Shown here piece after piece: positions 34,635 through 44,631 of a stretch of 64,000 nucleotides of DNA; position 1 is the first letter of the stretch; every line of letters begins with the position of its first letter. The stretch is from the NCBI GenBank assembly GCA_947452455.1, contig CANGBX010000002.1, positions 124,001 to 188,000 of the forward strand, written 5' to 3'. The position numbers and the translations under genes were made by a program. The DNA comes from Beijerinckiaceae bacterium. GTDB taxonomy: Bacteria; Pseudomonadota; Alphaproteobacteria; Rhizobiales; Beijerinckiaceae. The notes below the pieces were generated by a model, which was not told the DNA's origin, did no database searches, and saw nothing but the letters and a program-made list of their open reading frames with translations.

Positions 34635-35329
34635 AGCCTTTTCCTAAACAGCTGACACTCGATCTGCCGGTCGAGACGCGCTATGGCCGCGAAGACTTTC
34701 TCGTCTCGCCCTCCAATGCGCGCGCGTGGGATACGTTTGAGAATTGGCCCAACTGGCCGGATCGCGTTTTGCTCTTGCTGGGGCCTACGGGGTCTGGAAA
34801 AAGTCATCTGGGTGCGATCTGGGCAGCGCAAGTGGGCGCGCGCGTTTTGCCTGCAAACCAATTGCCTCTGGCTGATCTTCCAGGGCTCGCACGTGCCCCG
34901 GCGATCCTGCTTGAAAATGCAGATGGCGCGCGTGGTGTCGAGAATGAGCTCTTTCATCTGCTCAATCTCGTGCGCGAAAGCGGCACATTTCTTGTCATCA
35001 CCGCCCGTTCATGGCCCGATAGTTGGGGGCTGGTGACGCGCGATCTCCTCTCGCGCTTACGCTTGGCGCCAGCGGTTGAAATTGGCGAGCCAGACGATGC
35101 GCTGGCGCGTGCCGTTCTGGTGAAGCTTTTTGTCGACCGCCAGCTCGTGGTGGACACATCGGTGGTTGAATATCTGGCGGTGCGCATCGAGCGTTCGCTG
35201 GATGCTGCACGTGCCATTGTCGAGGAGCTCGACCGTGAGGCTCTGGCTCGCTCCAAGCCCATTACCCGCCCCGTTGCGGCAGAAGTTCTGCGCCGCCTCG
35301 ACGGGGATGGGCCTGCAGACGCCTCTTAA
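34631..35329 (+). CDS. hdaA: HdaA, DnaA-regulatory inactivator
   Basis: DnaA-related AAA+ protein of 232 residues without the DnaA DNA-binding domain. It works with the DNA polymerase III sliding clamp to promote ATP hydrolysis on DnaA after initiation. The N-terminal QLTLDLP is a clamp-binding peptide, and Walker A GPTGSGKSH lies at residues 51-59. The Walker B region is divergent (LLENADG), typical of alphaproteobacterial HdaA. Position between the AI-2E-type gene and ppk is the conserved rhizobial arrangement. Confidence 0.92.
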   Translation: MKPFPKQLTLDLPVETRYGREDFLVSPSNARAWDTFENWPNWPDRVLLLLGPTGSGKSHLGAIWAAQVGARVLPANQLPLADLPGLARAPAILLENADGARGVENELFHLLNLVRESGTFLVITARSWPDSWGLVTRDLLSRLRLAPAVEIGEPDDALARAVLVKLFVDRQLVVDTSVVEYLAVRIERSLDAARAIVEELDREALARSKPITRPVAAEVLRRLDGDGPADAS

Positions 35330-35425
35330 CCATTTTGAACCATGGCCCCGCCAAGGCCGCCGTGTCATGCTATCGTCACAGAGAAACCAGAGGTTGCAGC
35401 CCGAAAAAGCGGGGACAAAGTGAAG

Positions 35426-37627
35426 ATGAATCAAGTGTCTGAAGGTGAAACGGTGCTGCGCGCGGTCAAGGCCGCGCCGCCTGTTGTATCGCCCAAGAGC
35501 TTGGCGCTCGCGGATCGCTTCATCAATCGCGAATTGTCGTGGCTTGAATTCAATCGCCGCGTTCTTCTGGAAGCCTCGAACCGCAATCATCCGCTGCTCG
35601 AACAGCTGCGCTTCCTGTCCATTTCAGCCAACAATCTCGATGAATTTTTCATGGTGCGCGTGGCGGGTCTGCGCGGGCAGGTGCGCTCGGGCGTGACTGT
35701 TCTGTCCGAAGACGGGCTGGCACCTGTTGAAGCGCTGAGCCAGATTCGCGAACAGGCGATGAAGCTCACCTCTGAACAACAAGCGCGCTTTCACGAATTG
35801 CGCGAAGATATGCGCAGGGTTGATATTGAAATTGTCGACCGCGCCGATCTCTCCGATCATGAATTGTCATGGCTCGATGATCATTTTTTGGCGCATATCT
35901 ATCCGATCCTGACGCCACTCGCGATTGATCCGGCCCATCCCTTTCCGTTCATTCCAAATCTCGGCTTCTCTGTTGCCTTTGAATTGGTGCGCGCCACTGA
36001 TGGGCGTCGCTTGAATGCGCTGGTGCGCTTGCCCACCAAAGTCGAGCGCTTCGTGCGTCTGCCGGAAATCTACAAGCCGGGTGCCGCGCGCTTCGTGCCG
36101 CTCGAAACTTTGATCGTCATGCAGACCAAGCGTCTCTTCCCCGGCTATACGGTGAAGGGGCAGGGCCTGTTCCGCGTGATCCGTGACAGCGACTTGGAAG
36201 TCGAAGAAGAAGCGGAAGATCTGGTGCGCGTGTTCGAAAGCGCGCTGAAGCGCCGCCGTCGCGGGCGTGTCATCCGTCTCGAATTTGATGCGCATATGCC
36301 AGTCTCGCTGCAGCAATTTGTGGCGGCCGAACTTGATGCCTCGGAGGATGAAATTTTCATCCATGACGGCATGCTGGCTTTGAATGAATTGTCCGAGATC
36401 GTCGATGTCGATCGACCAGAGCTGAAATTCACCCCCTATAATCCGCGCTTCCCCGAGCGTGTGCGCGACAATGCGGGTGATTGCTTTGCTGCCATCAAGC
36501 AGAAGGATCTGGTGGTTCACCACCCGTATGAATCCTTCGATGTGGTTGTTCAGTTTTTGAACCAAGCAGCGCGCGACCCCAATGTGGTCGCGATCAAGCA
36601 GACGCTTTACCGCACCTCGTCCGACAGCCCCATTGTGCGCGCTTTGATCGAGGCGGCCGAAGCAGGCAAATCCGTCACCGCGCTCATCGAATTGAAGGCG
36701 CGCTTTGATGAGGAAGCCAATATCCGGTGGGCGCGGGATTTGGAGCGCGCGGGCGCGCAAGTCGTCTTCGGCTTTATCGAACTCAAGACGCACGCCAAAC
36801 TGTCTTTGGTGGTTCGCCGCGAGGCGGGTGCGCTGGTCACTTACTGCCATGTCGGTACGGGCAATTATCACCCCCAGACCGCGCGCGTTTATACGGATGT
36901 CTCGCTGTTTTCCGCTGATCCTGTTGTTGCGCGTGATGTGTCGCGTGTGTTCAATTTCATCACCGGCTATGCCGAGCCTGTCGGGCTTGAACGCATGGCC
37001 ATGTCGCCACTGACGTTGAAAAAGCGGTTTCTCGCACATATCGACGAAGAGATCGGCTTTGCGCGTGAGGGCAAGCCTGCGGCCATCTGGGCCAAATGCA
37101 ATGCATTGGTTGATCCCGAAATCATTGACGCGCTTTACGAGGCGAGCCAAGCCGGCGTGTCGATTGATCTTGTCATTCGCGGCATCTGTTGTCTGCGTCC
37201 CGGCGTGCAGGGGCTCTCTGACAATATTCGCGTGAAGTCGATTGTCGGGCGCTTTCTTGAGCATGCGCGCATTTATGCATTTGGTGGAGGCTATGGTCTG
37301 CCCCACCCCAAAGCGCATGTTTATATTTCCTCGGCCGATCTCATGCAGCGCAATCTGGATCGCCGCGTCGAAGTCATGCTGCCGATTCTCAATCCAACTG
37401 TGCATGAGCAGGTTTTGGACCAGATCATGGTCGCGAATCTGATCGATAATGAGCAATCTTATCGGGTCTTGCCGGATGGTTCGAGCCAGCGCATAGTCCC
37501 CGCGCCGGGCGAGGAGCATTTCAACGCCCATTCCTATTTCATGACCAATCCGAGCCTTTCGGGGCGTGGTAAGTCGCTGAAAGAATCAAGTCCAAAGTCG
37601 CTGTTCAAGCGGCTGGAGAAGAACTGA
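35426..37627 (+). CDS. ppk: Polyphosphate kinase 1
   Basis: Reversibly makes inorganic polyphosphate from ATP. 733 residues with N-domain ([19 protein letters not shown]), head domain and two phospholipase-D-like C-terminal domains. H456 in KTHAKL corresponds to the autophosphorylated histidine of E. coli PPK, and H475 in HVGTGNY to the second essential histidine; the 19-residue spacing matches. ATG 35426 follows GGGGAC; the frame upstream (from 35342) is unlikely. It is followed 7 bases later by ppx, so synthesis and breakdown enzymes are co-transcribed. A 554-residue open frame on the opposite strand is a shadow. Confidence 0.97.
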   Translation: MNQVSEGETVLRAVKAAPPVVSPKSLALADRFINRELSWLEFNRRVLLEASNRNHPLLEQLRFLSISANNLDEFFMVRVAGLRGQVRSGVTVLSEDGLAPVEALSQIREQAMKLTSEQQARFHELREDMRRVDIEIVDRADLSDHELSWLDDHFLAHIYPILTPLAIDPAHPFPFIPNLGFSVAFELVRATDGRRLNALVRLPTKVERFVRLPEIYKPGAARFVPLETLIVMQTKRLFPGYTVKGQGLFRVIRDSDLEVEEEAEDLVRVFESALKRRRRGRVIRLEFDAHMPVSLQQFVAAELDASEDEIFIHDGMLALNELSEIVDVDRPELKFTPYNPRFPERVRDNAGDCFAAIKQKDLVVHHPYESFDVVVQFLNQAARDPNVVAIKQTLYRTSSDSPIVRALIEAAEAGKSVTALIELKARFDEEANIRWARDLERAGAQVVFGFIELKTHAKLSLVVRREAGALVTYCHVGTGNYHPQTARVYTDVSLFSADPVVARDVSRVFNFITGYAEPVGLERMAMSPLTLKKRFLAHIDEEIGFAREGKPAAIWAKCNALVDPEIIDALYEASQAGVSIDLVIRGICCLRPGVQGLSDNIRVKSIVGRFLEHARIYAFGGGYGLPHPKAHVYISSADLMQRNLDRRVEVMLPILNPTVHEQVLDQIMVANLIDNEQSYRVLPDGSSQRIVPAPGEEHFNAHSYFMTNPSLSGRGKSLKESSPKSLFKRLEKN

Positions 37628-37634
37628 AGTCAAA

Positions 37635-39149
37635 ATGTCGCTTGCGAAGAAAGATGCGCCTGGTCGATTGGGTCGGATGAAACCCGTTGCGATCATCGAT
37701 ATTGGTTCGAACTCTGTTCGCCTTGTCGCTTATGAGGGGCTTTCGCGCTCGCCGACGCCGATTTTCAACGATAAAGTGCTCTGCGGTCTGGGGCGTGGTG
37801 TAACGACGACTGGCCGCCTGCCGCAAGATGGTGTGGACCGCGCGCTGGCTGCGCTCAATCGTTTCCGTGTGCTCTGTGACGCCATGCGCATCAAAGATGT
37901 GCATGTCTTGGCCACAGCTGCCGCGCGTGACGCGACCAATGGCAAAGAGTTTTTGAACAGCGCGCGTGAGGCGATAGGCGCGCCGATTGAATTGCTCTCG
38001 GGCAAGCGCGAAGCCGAACTCTCAGCCCTTGGTGTCGTCTCTGGCTTCTGGAAGCCCGATGGCGTGGCGGGCGATTTGGGCGGCGGTTCTCTCGAGCTCA
38101 ATGAAGTGAAGGGCGACAAGCTAGGACAAGGCGTGACTTTGCCGCTGGGCGGTCTTGCGCTGATGGATCTGTCGGATAGATCGCCGAAGAAAGCGCTCAA
38201 AATTGCCCGCGAGGCTTTGGCTTCTGCCAAGCCGCTCAACACGCTTGAGGGCCGTAATTTTTATGCAATCGGTGGCACGTGGCGCGCATTGGCAAGGCTG
38301 CATATGCGCCAGCGCAATTATCCGCTGAATGTCATGCATAATTACACGATCCCCGCGCGCGATGCGGCAGATTTTGCCAGCCTCGTGGAACGCGTGAATA
38401 CGGATATGCTGGCCAATATCGACGCTGTGCCCTCGGGCCGCCGTCCATTGCTTGCTTATGCCGCCGTGGTGCTCGAAGAAATCATCCGTCAGGCGAAACC
38501 GAAGAACATTATCATCTCGGCGCTTGGTGTGCGCGAAGGTCTTTTGTTTGAGCGCCTGTCTGCAGCGCAGCGCAAGGAAGATCCTTTGCTCACAGCCGCG
38601 CGCGAATTGAACATTTTGCGCTCACGCGACCCCGCACATGGCGAAGAGCTTTGCGACTGGACCGATGATTTCTTCAAATCCACGCAGTTTGAAGAAACGG
38701 TCGAAGAAAACCGCCTGCGTCATGCAGCCTGTTTGCTGACGGACATCGGCTGGCGCGCGCATCCCGATTATCGCGGCGAACAATCGCTCAATATTATTGC
38801 GCATGCTGCTTTCACCGGCATTGATCATCCGGGCCGTGCATTTTTGGCGCTGGCAGCTTCCTACCGTCACATGGGTGCGGGCGAAGATGTGAGCCCCGCC
38901 ATCCGCACATTGGCAAGCGCACGCATGCTCGACCGAGCCAATATTTTGGGCGCAACCATGCGCGTGGCTTATGTGCTGAGTGCCGCCATGCCCGGCATTT
39001 TGCCGCGCGTGCCACTGAAAGTTGCTAAGAATCAACTGGTGCTGACATTGCCGCAAGATTTGGCGCCACTGGCCAATGAGCGCGTGCAGGGCCGGTTGAA
39101 AACACTGGCGCGGATTATCGGACGAGAGCCGCTTATTCGCGTCAAGTGA
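37635..39149 (+). CDS. ppx: Exopolyphosphatase / Ppx-GppA phosphatase
   Basis: Removes terminal phosphates from polyphosphate and possibly from pppGpp. 504 residues: an N-terminal actin-like ATPase part with DIGSNSVRLVAYEG (22-35), ATAAARDATNG, and DLGGGSLELNEV near residue 147, then a C-terminal helical HD-like domain. ATG 37635 is used; M15 is an internal alternative that would begin at MKPVAIIDIG. It directly follows ppk. A hairpin (39146-39168) spans its stop codon and that of the convergent rnd gene. Confidence 0.95.
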   Translation: MSLAKKDAPGRLGRMKPVAIIDIGSNSVRLVAYEGLSRSPTPIFNDKVLCGLGRGVTTTGRLPQDGVDRALAALNRFRVLCDAMRIKDVHVLATAAARDATNGKEFLNSAREAIGAPIELLSGKREAELSALGVVSGFWKPDGVAGDLGGGSLELNEVKGDKLGQGVTLPLGGLALMDLSDRSPKKALKIAREALASAKPLNTLEGRNFYAIGGTWRALARLHMRQRNYPLNVMHNYTIPARDAADFASLVERVNTDMLANIDAVPSGRRPLLAYAAVVLEEIIRQAKPKNIIISALGVREGLLFERLSAAQRKEDPLLTAARELNILRSRDPAHGEELCDWTDDFFKSTQFEETVEENRLRHAACLLTDIGWRAHPDYRGEQSLNIIAHAAFTGIDHPGRAFLALAASYRHMGAGEDVSPAIRTLASARMLDRANILGATMRVAYVLSAAMPGILPRVPLKVAKNQLVLTLPQDLAPLANERVQGRLKTLARIIGREPLIRVK

Positions 39150-39168
39150 CGCGAAGCGTGAGCGTCAC
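39146..39168. other. Hairpin spanning the convergent ppx and rnd stop codons
   Basis: GTGACGC (39146-39152), nine bases, GCGTCAC (39162-39168). Seven perfect pairs in the 15-base space between convergent genes, without a T-run, so it is a possible 3' end signal only. Confidence 0.35.
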
Positions 39169-40328
39169 TCGGCGGGTGCGTCCTGCCATTCGAGCGTGAC
39201 AACTTTATTGTTCTCAACTGTGAGCGCCAGACGGCCGCGCTTCAATTCGATGGCTTTGGCGCCGTATAATTCAAAGCGCCAGCCCGACAATGCAGGCACA
39301 TCCGCCTTGTCATCGGCTGCAATGGCTTCGAGATCATCGACCGTCGCAATCATTTTGGCGGCGACACCATGGCGCTCGGCAACCTGACGCAGCAGAACTT
39401 TCAACAATTCCACAGTTGCGCCCCCGCCATTGTTGCGCCGCTCGCGCTCGATCTTTGGCAGAGTTTTCGGGTCGCGTTCCAAGCCGCGCTCGATGGCAAC
39501 GATAATCTCTGATCCGGCCCTTGAGCGTTCCATGCCGCGCGGGAAGGCGCGCAGATTGCCAAGCGCTTCGGCGGTGCGTGGCGCGGCCAGCGCGATTTCG
39601 ATGAGTATATCGTCTTTCAAAACGCGCGAGCGTGGCACGTCTTTGGTCTGGGCTTCGCGTTCACGCCATGCCGCGACTTCCATCAACACAGCCAGATCAC
39701 GCGGCTTGCGGGCGCGGTTGCGGAAACGCTCCCAAGCGCGGTCGGGGTGTTGTTCATAAGTGGCCGGTGAGCAGAGCGTGCCCATTTCGTCAGCCAGCCA
39801 TGACATGCGGTCGGTCTTTTGCAGCTTGGCGACAAGCGCGCGGTAAATGTCGCGCAAATGGGTCACGTCGGCCAAAGCATAGTCGATCTGCGCATCCGAG
39901 AGCGGACGACGCGACCAATCGGTAAAGCGCGAGGATTTATCCAGCGTCACTTTACAGATGGATTGGGCCAGCTCGCCATAAGCGACCTGATCGCCATAAC
40001 CGCAGACCATGGCGGCGACCTGCGTGTCGAACAGGGGGGCCGGAATCATTTTGGCCAGATGCCAGACGATTTCGAGATCCTGACGGGCGGCGTGGAACAC
40101 CTTGACCACATTGGGATTGGCCATGAGATCGAAGAAGGGGGTGAGATCCAGCCCCTCGGCGAGCGTATCCACCGCGACCGCCTCATCATCGGAGGCGAGC
40201 TGGATGACGCAGACCTTCGGCCAGAAGGTCGTCTCACGCAGGAACTCGGTGTCAACAGTGACAAAAGGGTGCTGAGCGAGGCGTTGGCAGATTTCGGCCA
40301 ACGACTCGGTCGTTGTGATGAGGCTCAT
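39165..40328 (-). CDS. rnd: Ribonuclease D
   Basis: 3'-5' exoribonuclease that trims tRNA and other stable RNA precursors. 387 residues with the DEDDy exonuclease core: [10 protein letters not shown] (D26, E28), [18 protein letters not shown], and [10 protein letters not shown] with the final Asp. An HRDC-type helical domain (about residues 205-290) follows, and a second helical region ends the protein. It is convergent with ppx. A CTATAG box very close to the ATG (minus strand, about 40336-40343) suggests a very short leader, though it could also serve neither strand. Confidence 0.95.
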   Translation of the reverse strand: MSLITTTESLAEICQRLAQHPFVTVDTEFLRETTFWPKVCVIQLASDDEAVAVDTLAEGLDLTPFFDLMANPNVVKVFHAARQDLEIVWHLAKMIPAPLFDTQVAAMVCGYGDQVAYGELAQSICKVTLDKSSRFTDWSRRPLSDAQIDYALADVTHLRDIYRALVAKLQKTDRMSWLADEMGTLCSPATYEQHPDRAWERFRNRARKPRDLAVLMEVAAWREREAQTKDVPRSRVLKDDILIEIALAAPRTAEALGNLRAFPRGMERSRAGSEIIVAIERGLERDPKTLPKIERERRNNGGGATVELLKVLLRQVAERHGVAAKMIATVDDLEAIAADDKADVPALSGWRFELYGAKAIELKRGRLALTVENNKVVTLEWQDAPAE

Positions 40329-40425
40329 GGGCGGGGGCTATAGCGGGATTTGCGGGGGAAGGCGAGGGGTGTTGAGGGGTCTTTCGCCCCGATCGCCCCA
40401 GAGGGGCTCCTGAGGCGCTCTTTCC

Positions 40426-40454
40426 TTGACAAAAAGGGGTCAGCATGGGACCCC
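40426..40454 (+). promoter_or_regulatory. aspS upstream element: TTGACA and a GGGGTC/GACCCC inverted repeat
   Basis: A consensus TTGACA -35 (40426-40431) is followed by GGGGTC (40436-40441), seven bases, and GACCCC (40449-40454). No clear -10 box stands at 17 bases; the inverted repeat occupies that position. The ATG of aspS is 44 bases downstream. Confidence 0.4.
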
Positions 40455-40497
40455 ACGGCCCAACAGATCACCCCCTTTTGCCTGATCGAGAGACAAG

Positions 40498-42270
40498 ATG
40501 CACCGCTACCGCTCGCATACCTGTGGCCAGCTCCGCGACACGGACGCGGGCTCCAAAACCCGTCTGTCTGGCTGGTGCCATCGCATCCGCGACCATGGCG
40601 GCGTGCTCTTTGTCGATCTGCGCGATCATTACGGTATGACCCAATGCGTGGTCGACCCCGACAGTCCGGCTTTTGCCACGGCTGAAAAGCTGCGCTCCGA
40701 ATGGGTGGTGCGCATGGATGGCGATGTGCGCATCCGCCCGACGGGCACGGAAAATGCCGATATGCCGACGGGCCAGATCGAAATCTATGTGCGCGAGATT
40801 GAAGTGCTCGGCCCTGCTGCCGAACTGCCGCTACCGGTCTTTGGTGACATTGATTATCCGGAAGAGACGCGCCTGAAATATCGCTTCCTCGATTTGCGTC
40901 GCGAGCGTCTGCATAAAAACATCATGCTGCGCGGACAAGTGGTCGATGCCATGCGCGCAAAAATGAAAGCGCAGGGTTTCAACGAATTCCAGACGCCGAT
41001 TTTAACGGCCTCTTCGCCGGAAGGCGCGCGCGATTTCCTTGTGCCGTCGCGTTTGCATCCGGGCAAATTCTACGCGCTGCCGCAGGCGCCCCAGCAATAT
41101 AAGCAATTGTTGATGATGGCTGGCTTTGACCGCTACTTCCAGATCGCACCGTGCTTCCGCGATGAAGACCCGCGCGCTGATCGTCTTCCGGGTGAATTCT
41201 ACCAGCTCGATCTTGAAATGAGCTTTGTCGAGCAGGAAGATATTTTTGCAGCCGTTGAGCCCGTCGTTGGCGGTATCTTCCGTGATTTTGGTGAGGGCAA
41301 GGCTGTGACGCCTTCGCCTTGGCCGCGCATTCCTTACGCGGAATCGATGGCGAAATATGGTTCCGACAAGCCGGACCTGCGCAACCCGCTCGTCATGCAG
41401 GATGTGTCGGAACATTTCCGTGGGTCCAATTTCAAAGTCTTCGCGCGCATGCTCGAAGATGCGAAGAACCGCGTCTGGGCAATCCCCGCACCGACCGGCG
41501 GTCAGCGCACGTTCTGCGATCGTATGAATTCATGGGCGCAGGGCGAAGGCCAGCCGGGCCTTGGTTACATCATGTGGCGTGAAGATGGTGCTGCTGGTCC
41601 GATTGCCAATAATATCGGGCCGGAACGCGCCGAAGCTGTGCGCGCACAGCTTGATCTGAAGGCTGGCGACGCCGCTTTCTTTGTCGCGGGTGATCCCGAA
41701 AAGTTTGTGAAATTTGCAGGTGCCGCGCGTACCAAGGTCGGACAAGATCTCAATCTCGTTGACGAGAACCGTTACGAGCTCGCCTGGATTGTCGACTTCC
41801 CGATGTTCGAATGGAATGAAGACGAGAAGAAGGTTGATTTCTCGCACAATCCTTTCTCAATGCCGCAAGGCGGTTTTGACGCGCTCAACAATCAGGACCC
41901 CGTCACGATCAAAGCTTTCCAGTATGACATTGCCTGCAACGGTTTCGAGATTGCCTCGGGCGGTATTCGCAACCACGTGCCTGAAGCCATGGTGAAAGCC
42001 TTCGAGATTGCCGGCTATAGCGAGCAGACGGTGATCGAGCGTTTTGGTGGCATGTATCGCGCCTTCCAATATGGCGCACCGCCCCATGGCGGCATGGCGG
42101 CCGGTGTGGATCGCATCATCATGTTGCTGGCGGGCGCACAGAATTTGCGCGAAGTCGCACTCTTCCCGATGAACCAGCAGGCGGTCGATTTGCTGATGGG
42201 TTCTCCGTCAGAGGCCTCCAATCAGCAGCTGCGTGATCTGCACATCCGTCTCAATCTTCCGGAGAAGTGA
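40498..42270 (+). CDS. aspS: Aspartyl-tRNA synthetase (probably non-discriminating, Asp/Asn)
   Basis: Class II synthetase of 590 residues: N-terminal anticodon-binding OB fold, then the catalytic domain with motif 2 [21 protein letters not shown] and motif 3 [11 protein letters not shown] near the C-terminus, separated by the bacterial insertion domain (about residues 285-430). H33 in RIRDHGG corresponds to the His that marks non-discriminating bacterial AspRS (Leu in the discriminating E. coli enzyme), so it probably charges tRNA-Asn as well and needs GatCAB. The ATG begins the usual [12 protein letters not shown]. It is divergent from rnd. Confidence 0.96.
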   Translation: MHRYRSHTCGQLRDTDAGSKTRLSGWCHRIRDHGGVLFVDLRDHYGMTQCVVDPDSPAFATAEKLRSEWVVRMDGDVRIRPTGTENADMPTGQIEIYVREIEVLGPAAELPLPVFGDIDYPEETRLKYRFLDLRRERLHKNIMLRGQVVDAMRAKMKAQGFNEFQTPILTASSPEGARDFLVPSRLHPGKFYALPQAPQQYKQLLMMAGFDRYFQIAPCFRDEDPRADRLPGEFYQLDLEMSFVEQEDIFAAVEPVVGGIFRDFGEGKAVTPSPWPRIPYAESMAKYGSDKPDLRNPLVMQDVSEHFRGSNFKVFARMLEDAKNRVWAIPAPTGGQRTFCDRMNSWAQGEGQPGLGYIMWREDGAAGPIANNIGPERAEAVRAQLDLKAGDAAFFVAGDPEKFVKFAGAARTKVGQDLNLVDENRYELAWIVDFPMFEWNEDEKKVDFSHNPFSMPQGGFDALNNQDPVTIKAFQYDIACNGFEIASGGIRNHVPEAMVKAFEIAGYSEQTVIERFGGMYRAFQYGAPPHGGMAAGVDRIIMLLAGAQNLREVALFPMNQQAVDLLMGSPSEASNQQLRDLHIRLNLPEK

Positions 42271-42272
42271 GG

Positions 42273-42659
42273 ATGTCGATCCGCATCGAAGTCGCGCCCG
42301 GCGAAATCATCGACAAGCTGACCATTCTGGAAATCAAGCGCGAGCGCATTGGTGATGAAGCCAAGCGCAAGAATGTCGCGCATGAATGGGATGTGTTGAC
42401 GCGCGATCTGGATGCAGCAGTCAAAAAGACAGCCGAGCTCGACGCTTTGCGCGCCAAGCTGAAAGAGATCAATCTCAAACTTTGGGTGATCGAAGACGAT
42501 ATCCGCGATTGCGAGCGCGCCAAAGATTTTGGCGCCAAGTTTGTAGAGCTCGCACGTGCGGTCTATTTCACCAATGACGAGCGCGCTGCTGTGAAGCGCC
42601 AGATCAATGAGCTGCTTGGAAGCCAGATCATGGAAGAGAAATCTTACGCGGCTTATTGA
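42273..42659 (+). CDS. DUF6165 family protein
   Basis: Small soluble protein of 128 residues. MSIRIEVAPGEIIDKLTILEIKRERI, DIRDCERAKDFGAKFVELARAVYFTNDERAAVKRQINELLGS and the EEKSY end, read in order, match DUF6165, which has no known function and often lies beside glycosyltransferase genes. Mostly helical and highly charged. ATG 42273 was chosen because GGAG lies eight bases before it; GTG at 42267 overlaps the aspS stop but has poor spacing. It is convergent with the GT9 gene, overlapping its stop by 7 bases. Confidence 0.8.
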   Translation: MSIRIEVAPGEIIDKLTILEIKRERIGDEAKRKNVAHEWDVLTRDLDAAVKKTAELDALRAKLKEINLKLWVIEDDIRDCERAKDFGAKFVELARAVYFTNDERAAVKRQINELLGSQIMEEKSYAAY

Positions 42660-43576
42660 GCGAGGCGCTGGCGGACATCCGTCAGTACGCGTTCCAGCGT
42701 CAGATCTTTCAAATCATCGACTTGAATCGCAGAGAAATTTTCGCGGATCACGCCCGTCCGTTCAGCCGGCATATGCGAGCCGTAAAGTGCGAGGCCCTGA
42801 CAGCCCAGATGCGAGGCGAGATGGGTCGGTCCCGTGTCATTACCAATGACAAAACGTGCGCGGCTCATCAGGCCTGCCAGTTCAAACCAATTGAGAAACC
42901 CTTTCGGGCCACGCAAGTTGAGCCCGGGTAATTCAGGATCTGTTCCGTCTGGTCCGGGCGCCGTGACGACAATCCAGCCATCGGCCATCAGCGCTTGGGC
43001 GAGCTCTTCATAATGACCCCAGCGACGCTGCAAAGCGCGGGGTGATGTGCCGGGGATCAGAATGATGAAAGGCTCTTTCAAGCCAGCATCAGCCATGACT
43101 TGCGAAACATCATCAGTCATCCATCGCAAATCGGGTTTGAGCGTGTGATGGATCGGCACACCAGCATCCGTGAGTTGACCGGCGAGGCGATCCAATGTGC
43201 GGATCTTTTTCGGATTTTTGGCGCGATGAGGCAAGGCGCAGCCCGGAGCTGTGCCGGACCAGATAACGTTTGGCAAAAGCCATTTGAAATAGAAGGCGGT
43301 GCGATCAGAATTTTGCAGATCATAAACGCGCGCAAAATTCTCTTGTTGTAGCCGACCACGCATCGAGAGCAGCTTGTCAATACGCCAGCGTGGCATGCGT
43401 TCTTCAATGATGACGCGATCAACATGCGGGCATCGGTTGAAAATGCGCGCATAGGGCGGGGTGGTGAGAACGACAATCTCATCATGGGGGTGGTGGGCGC
43501 GAATATCGCGAAAACCGCCATCGCTTTGCAAAATGTCGCCAAAGGCGCCAAGTTTTATGACGAGAATCCGGTTCAT
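42653..43576 (-). CDS. Glycosyltransferase family 9 (heptosyltransferase-like)
   Basis: GT-B fold transferase of 307 residues of the family that adds heptose or other sugars to the lipopolysaccharide core. The KLGAFGDILQSDGGFRDIR start (residues 8-26), the PGTSPRALQRRWGHYEELA donor segment, and FVIGNDTGPTHLASHLGC near the C-terminus are hallmarks. ATG 43576 overlaps the GT10 stop (ATGA). It is the last gene of the leftward fucose/surface-glycan run. The sugar is not predictable from sequence alone. Confidence 0.9.
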   Translation of the reverse strand: MNRILVIKLGAFGDILQSDGGFRDIRAHHPHDEIVVLTTPPYARIFNRCPHVDRVIIEERMPRWRIDKLLSMRGRLQQENFARVYDLQNSDRTAFYFKWLLPNVIWSGTAPGCALPHRAKNPKKIRTLDRLAGQLTDAGVPIHHTLKPDLRWMTDDVSQVMADAGLKEPFIILIPGTSPRALQRRWGHYEELAQALMADGWIVVTAPGPDGTDPELPGLNLRGPKGFLNWFELAGLMSRARFVIGNDTGPTHLASHLGCQGLALYGSHMPAERTGVIRENFSAIQVDDLKDLTLERVLTDVRQRLAQ

Positions 43577-44631
43577 CGCGTCGCCCTGAAGAAAGCGGTA
43601 GTCTTGCGCCAAGCCATATGCGCCACATCTGGAAGTGTGGCGAGCGGATGGGCTTTGCGTGCAGCGCGCCGGGATTGAATCGTGCCGCCATTCTCGGCAT
43701 AAGGCCGTGCATGGAGATGCGTCACTTCGCGCGCGATTTGAGCGAAGAGCGAATAGTCTTCCATCGCCAGACGACGAGCTTCCAAAATAGCTCCTTTGCG
43801 CTTTTCCCACTCGTTGTTGGCAATGGCCTCACGAATGATTTTCGCAGCACCTTCGACATCACGAATATCGATCGGGATGAAACTGTCTTTCGGGAAATAA
43901 TCTCCCGCATTGGGTGCGCCGAAATAGAAGGGCAGGCAGCAGGCGAGGTAGCAATCGGACAATTTTTCTGTCCAATGGTGCGGGCCTTGGTGATTTTCAA
44001 TCGCGATATGATAGCGGAAATTGCGGAGCGCTTCTGCCTTGTCATCCATGTCACGCACGCCATGACCAAAAATTTCCATCTCGGGAATGAGTTTGGCAAT
44101 GGCATCGGTAAACTCAGAGCGAAGATTGTGCAGCGTGTGGCGCTGGCGCTTGTCTGAACAAATTGTCGAGATGGACTTTGTTTTGTCGAGCGGCGGATTG
44201 CTGGCCATCTCGTTATAGGTGAGGAGCTTCTCGCGCCCCAGTCCGTAATACCAGCGCAAACCGGCTTGCGCGAAAATATGTCCCGAATGTCTGATGAACT
44301 GCGGCTCTTGGCTCGAGAGCACGTAGCCAAATTGGTTCAGAAATGCCGAGCCATAAAGCTTGATGGAAGATGGCTCCATGGTGATCAGCATCGTATGCGC
44401 GCGCGGGCAGGCGAGATCAATCCGGCGCGAGGAAAATCGTTCACCCGCTTTTGCAGGCAAATCATCGTAGACGACAAGCCAGTCGTAATTAGGTTCGTCG
44501 AGATCAAAGAGGAATGTGCAGCCGCGGTAAACCGGATTTCCGCCCGGCAATTGCCGCAACCAGACCTCTGGCACGCTCTCGGAGGCCGCGCGTCCGATAA
44601 ATTTAATTCGGATCGGCGCGGTCTCGCTCAT
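43573..44631 (-). CDS. Glycosyltransferase family 10 (fucosyltransferase)
   Basis: Probable GDP-L-fucose:glycan fucosyltransferase of 352 residues. The C-terminal half carries the GT10 donor-binding region: FRYHIAIENHQ (about 205-215), TEKLSDCYLACCLPFYFG (221-238) and GAPNAGDYFPKDSFIPID. The N-terminal half is variable, as usual. There is no signal peptide or membrane anchor, as in other bacterial GT10 enzymes. Its ATG overlaps the gmd stop by one base (TAATG). The adjacent gmd and fcl genes make its expected donor GDP-L-fucose, which strongly supports the call. Confidence 0.9.
   Translation of the reverse strand: MSETAPIRIKFIGRAASESVPEVWLRQLPGGNPVYRGCTFLFDLDEPNYDWLVVYDDLPAKAGERFSSRRIDLACPRAHTMLITMEPSSIKLYGSAFLNQFGYVLSSQEPQFIRHSGHIFAQAGLRWYYGLGREKLLTYNEMASNPPLDKTKSISTICSDKRQRHTLHNLRSEFTDAIAKLIPEMEIFGHGVRDMDDKAEALRNFRYHIAIENHQGPHHWTEKLSDCYLACCLPFYFGAPNAGDYFPKDSFIPIDIRDVEGAAKIIREAIANNEWEKRKGAILEARRLAMEDYSLFAQIAREVTHLHARPYAENGGTIQSRRAARKAHPLATLPDVAHMAWRKTTAFFRATR

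Noticed and set aside
35867-37531. 554-codon open frame on the minus strand
   Set aside because: It lies fully inside ppk, whose protein is complete and has both catalytic histidines. The antisense frame is a product of the GC-biased codon use.
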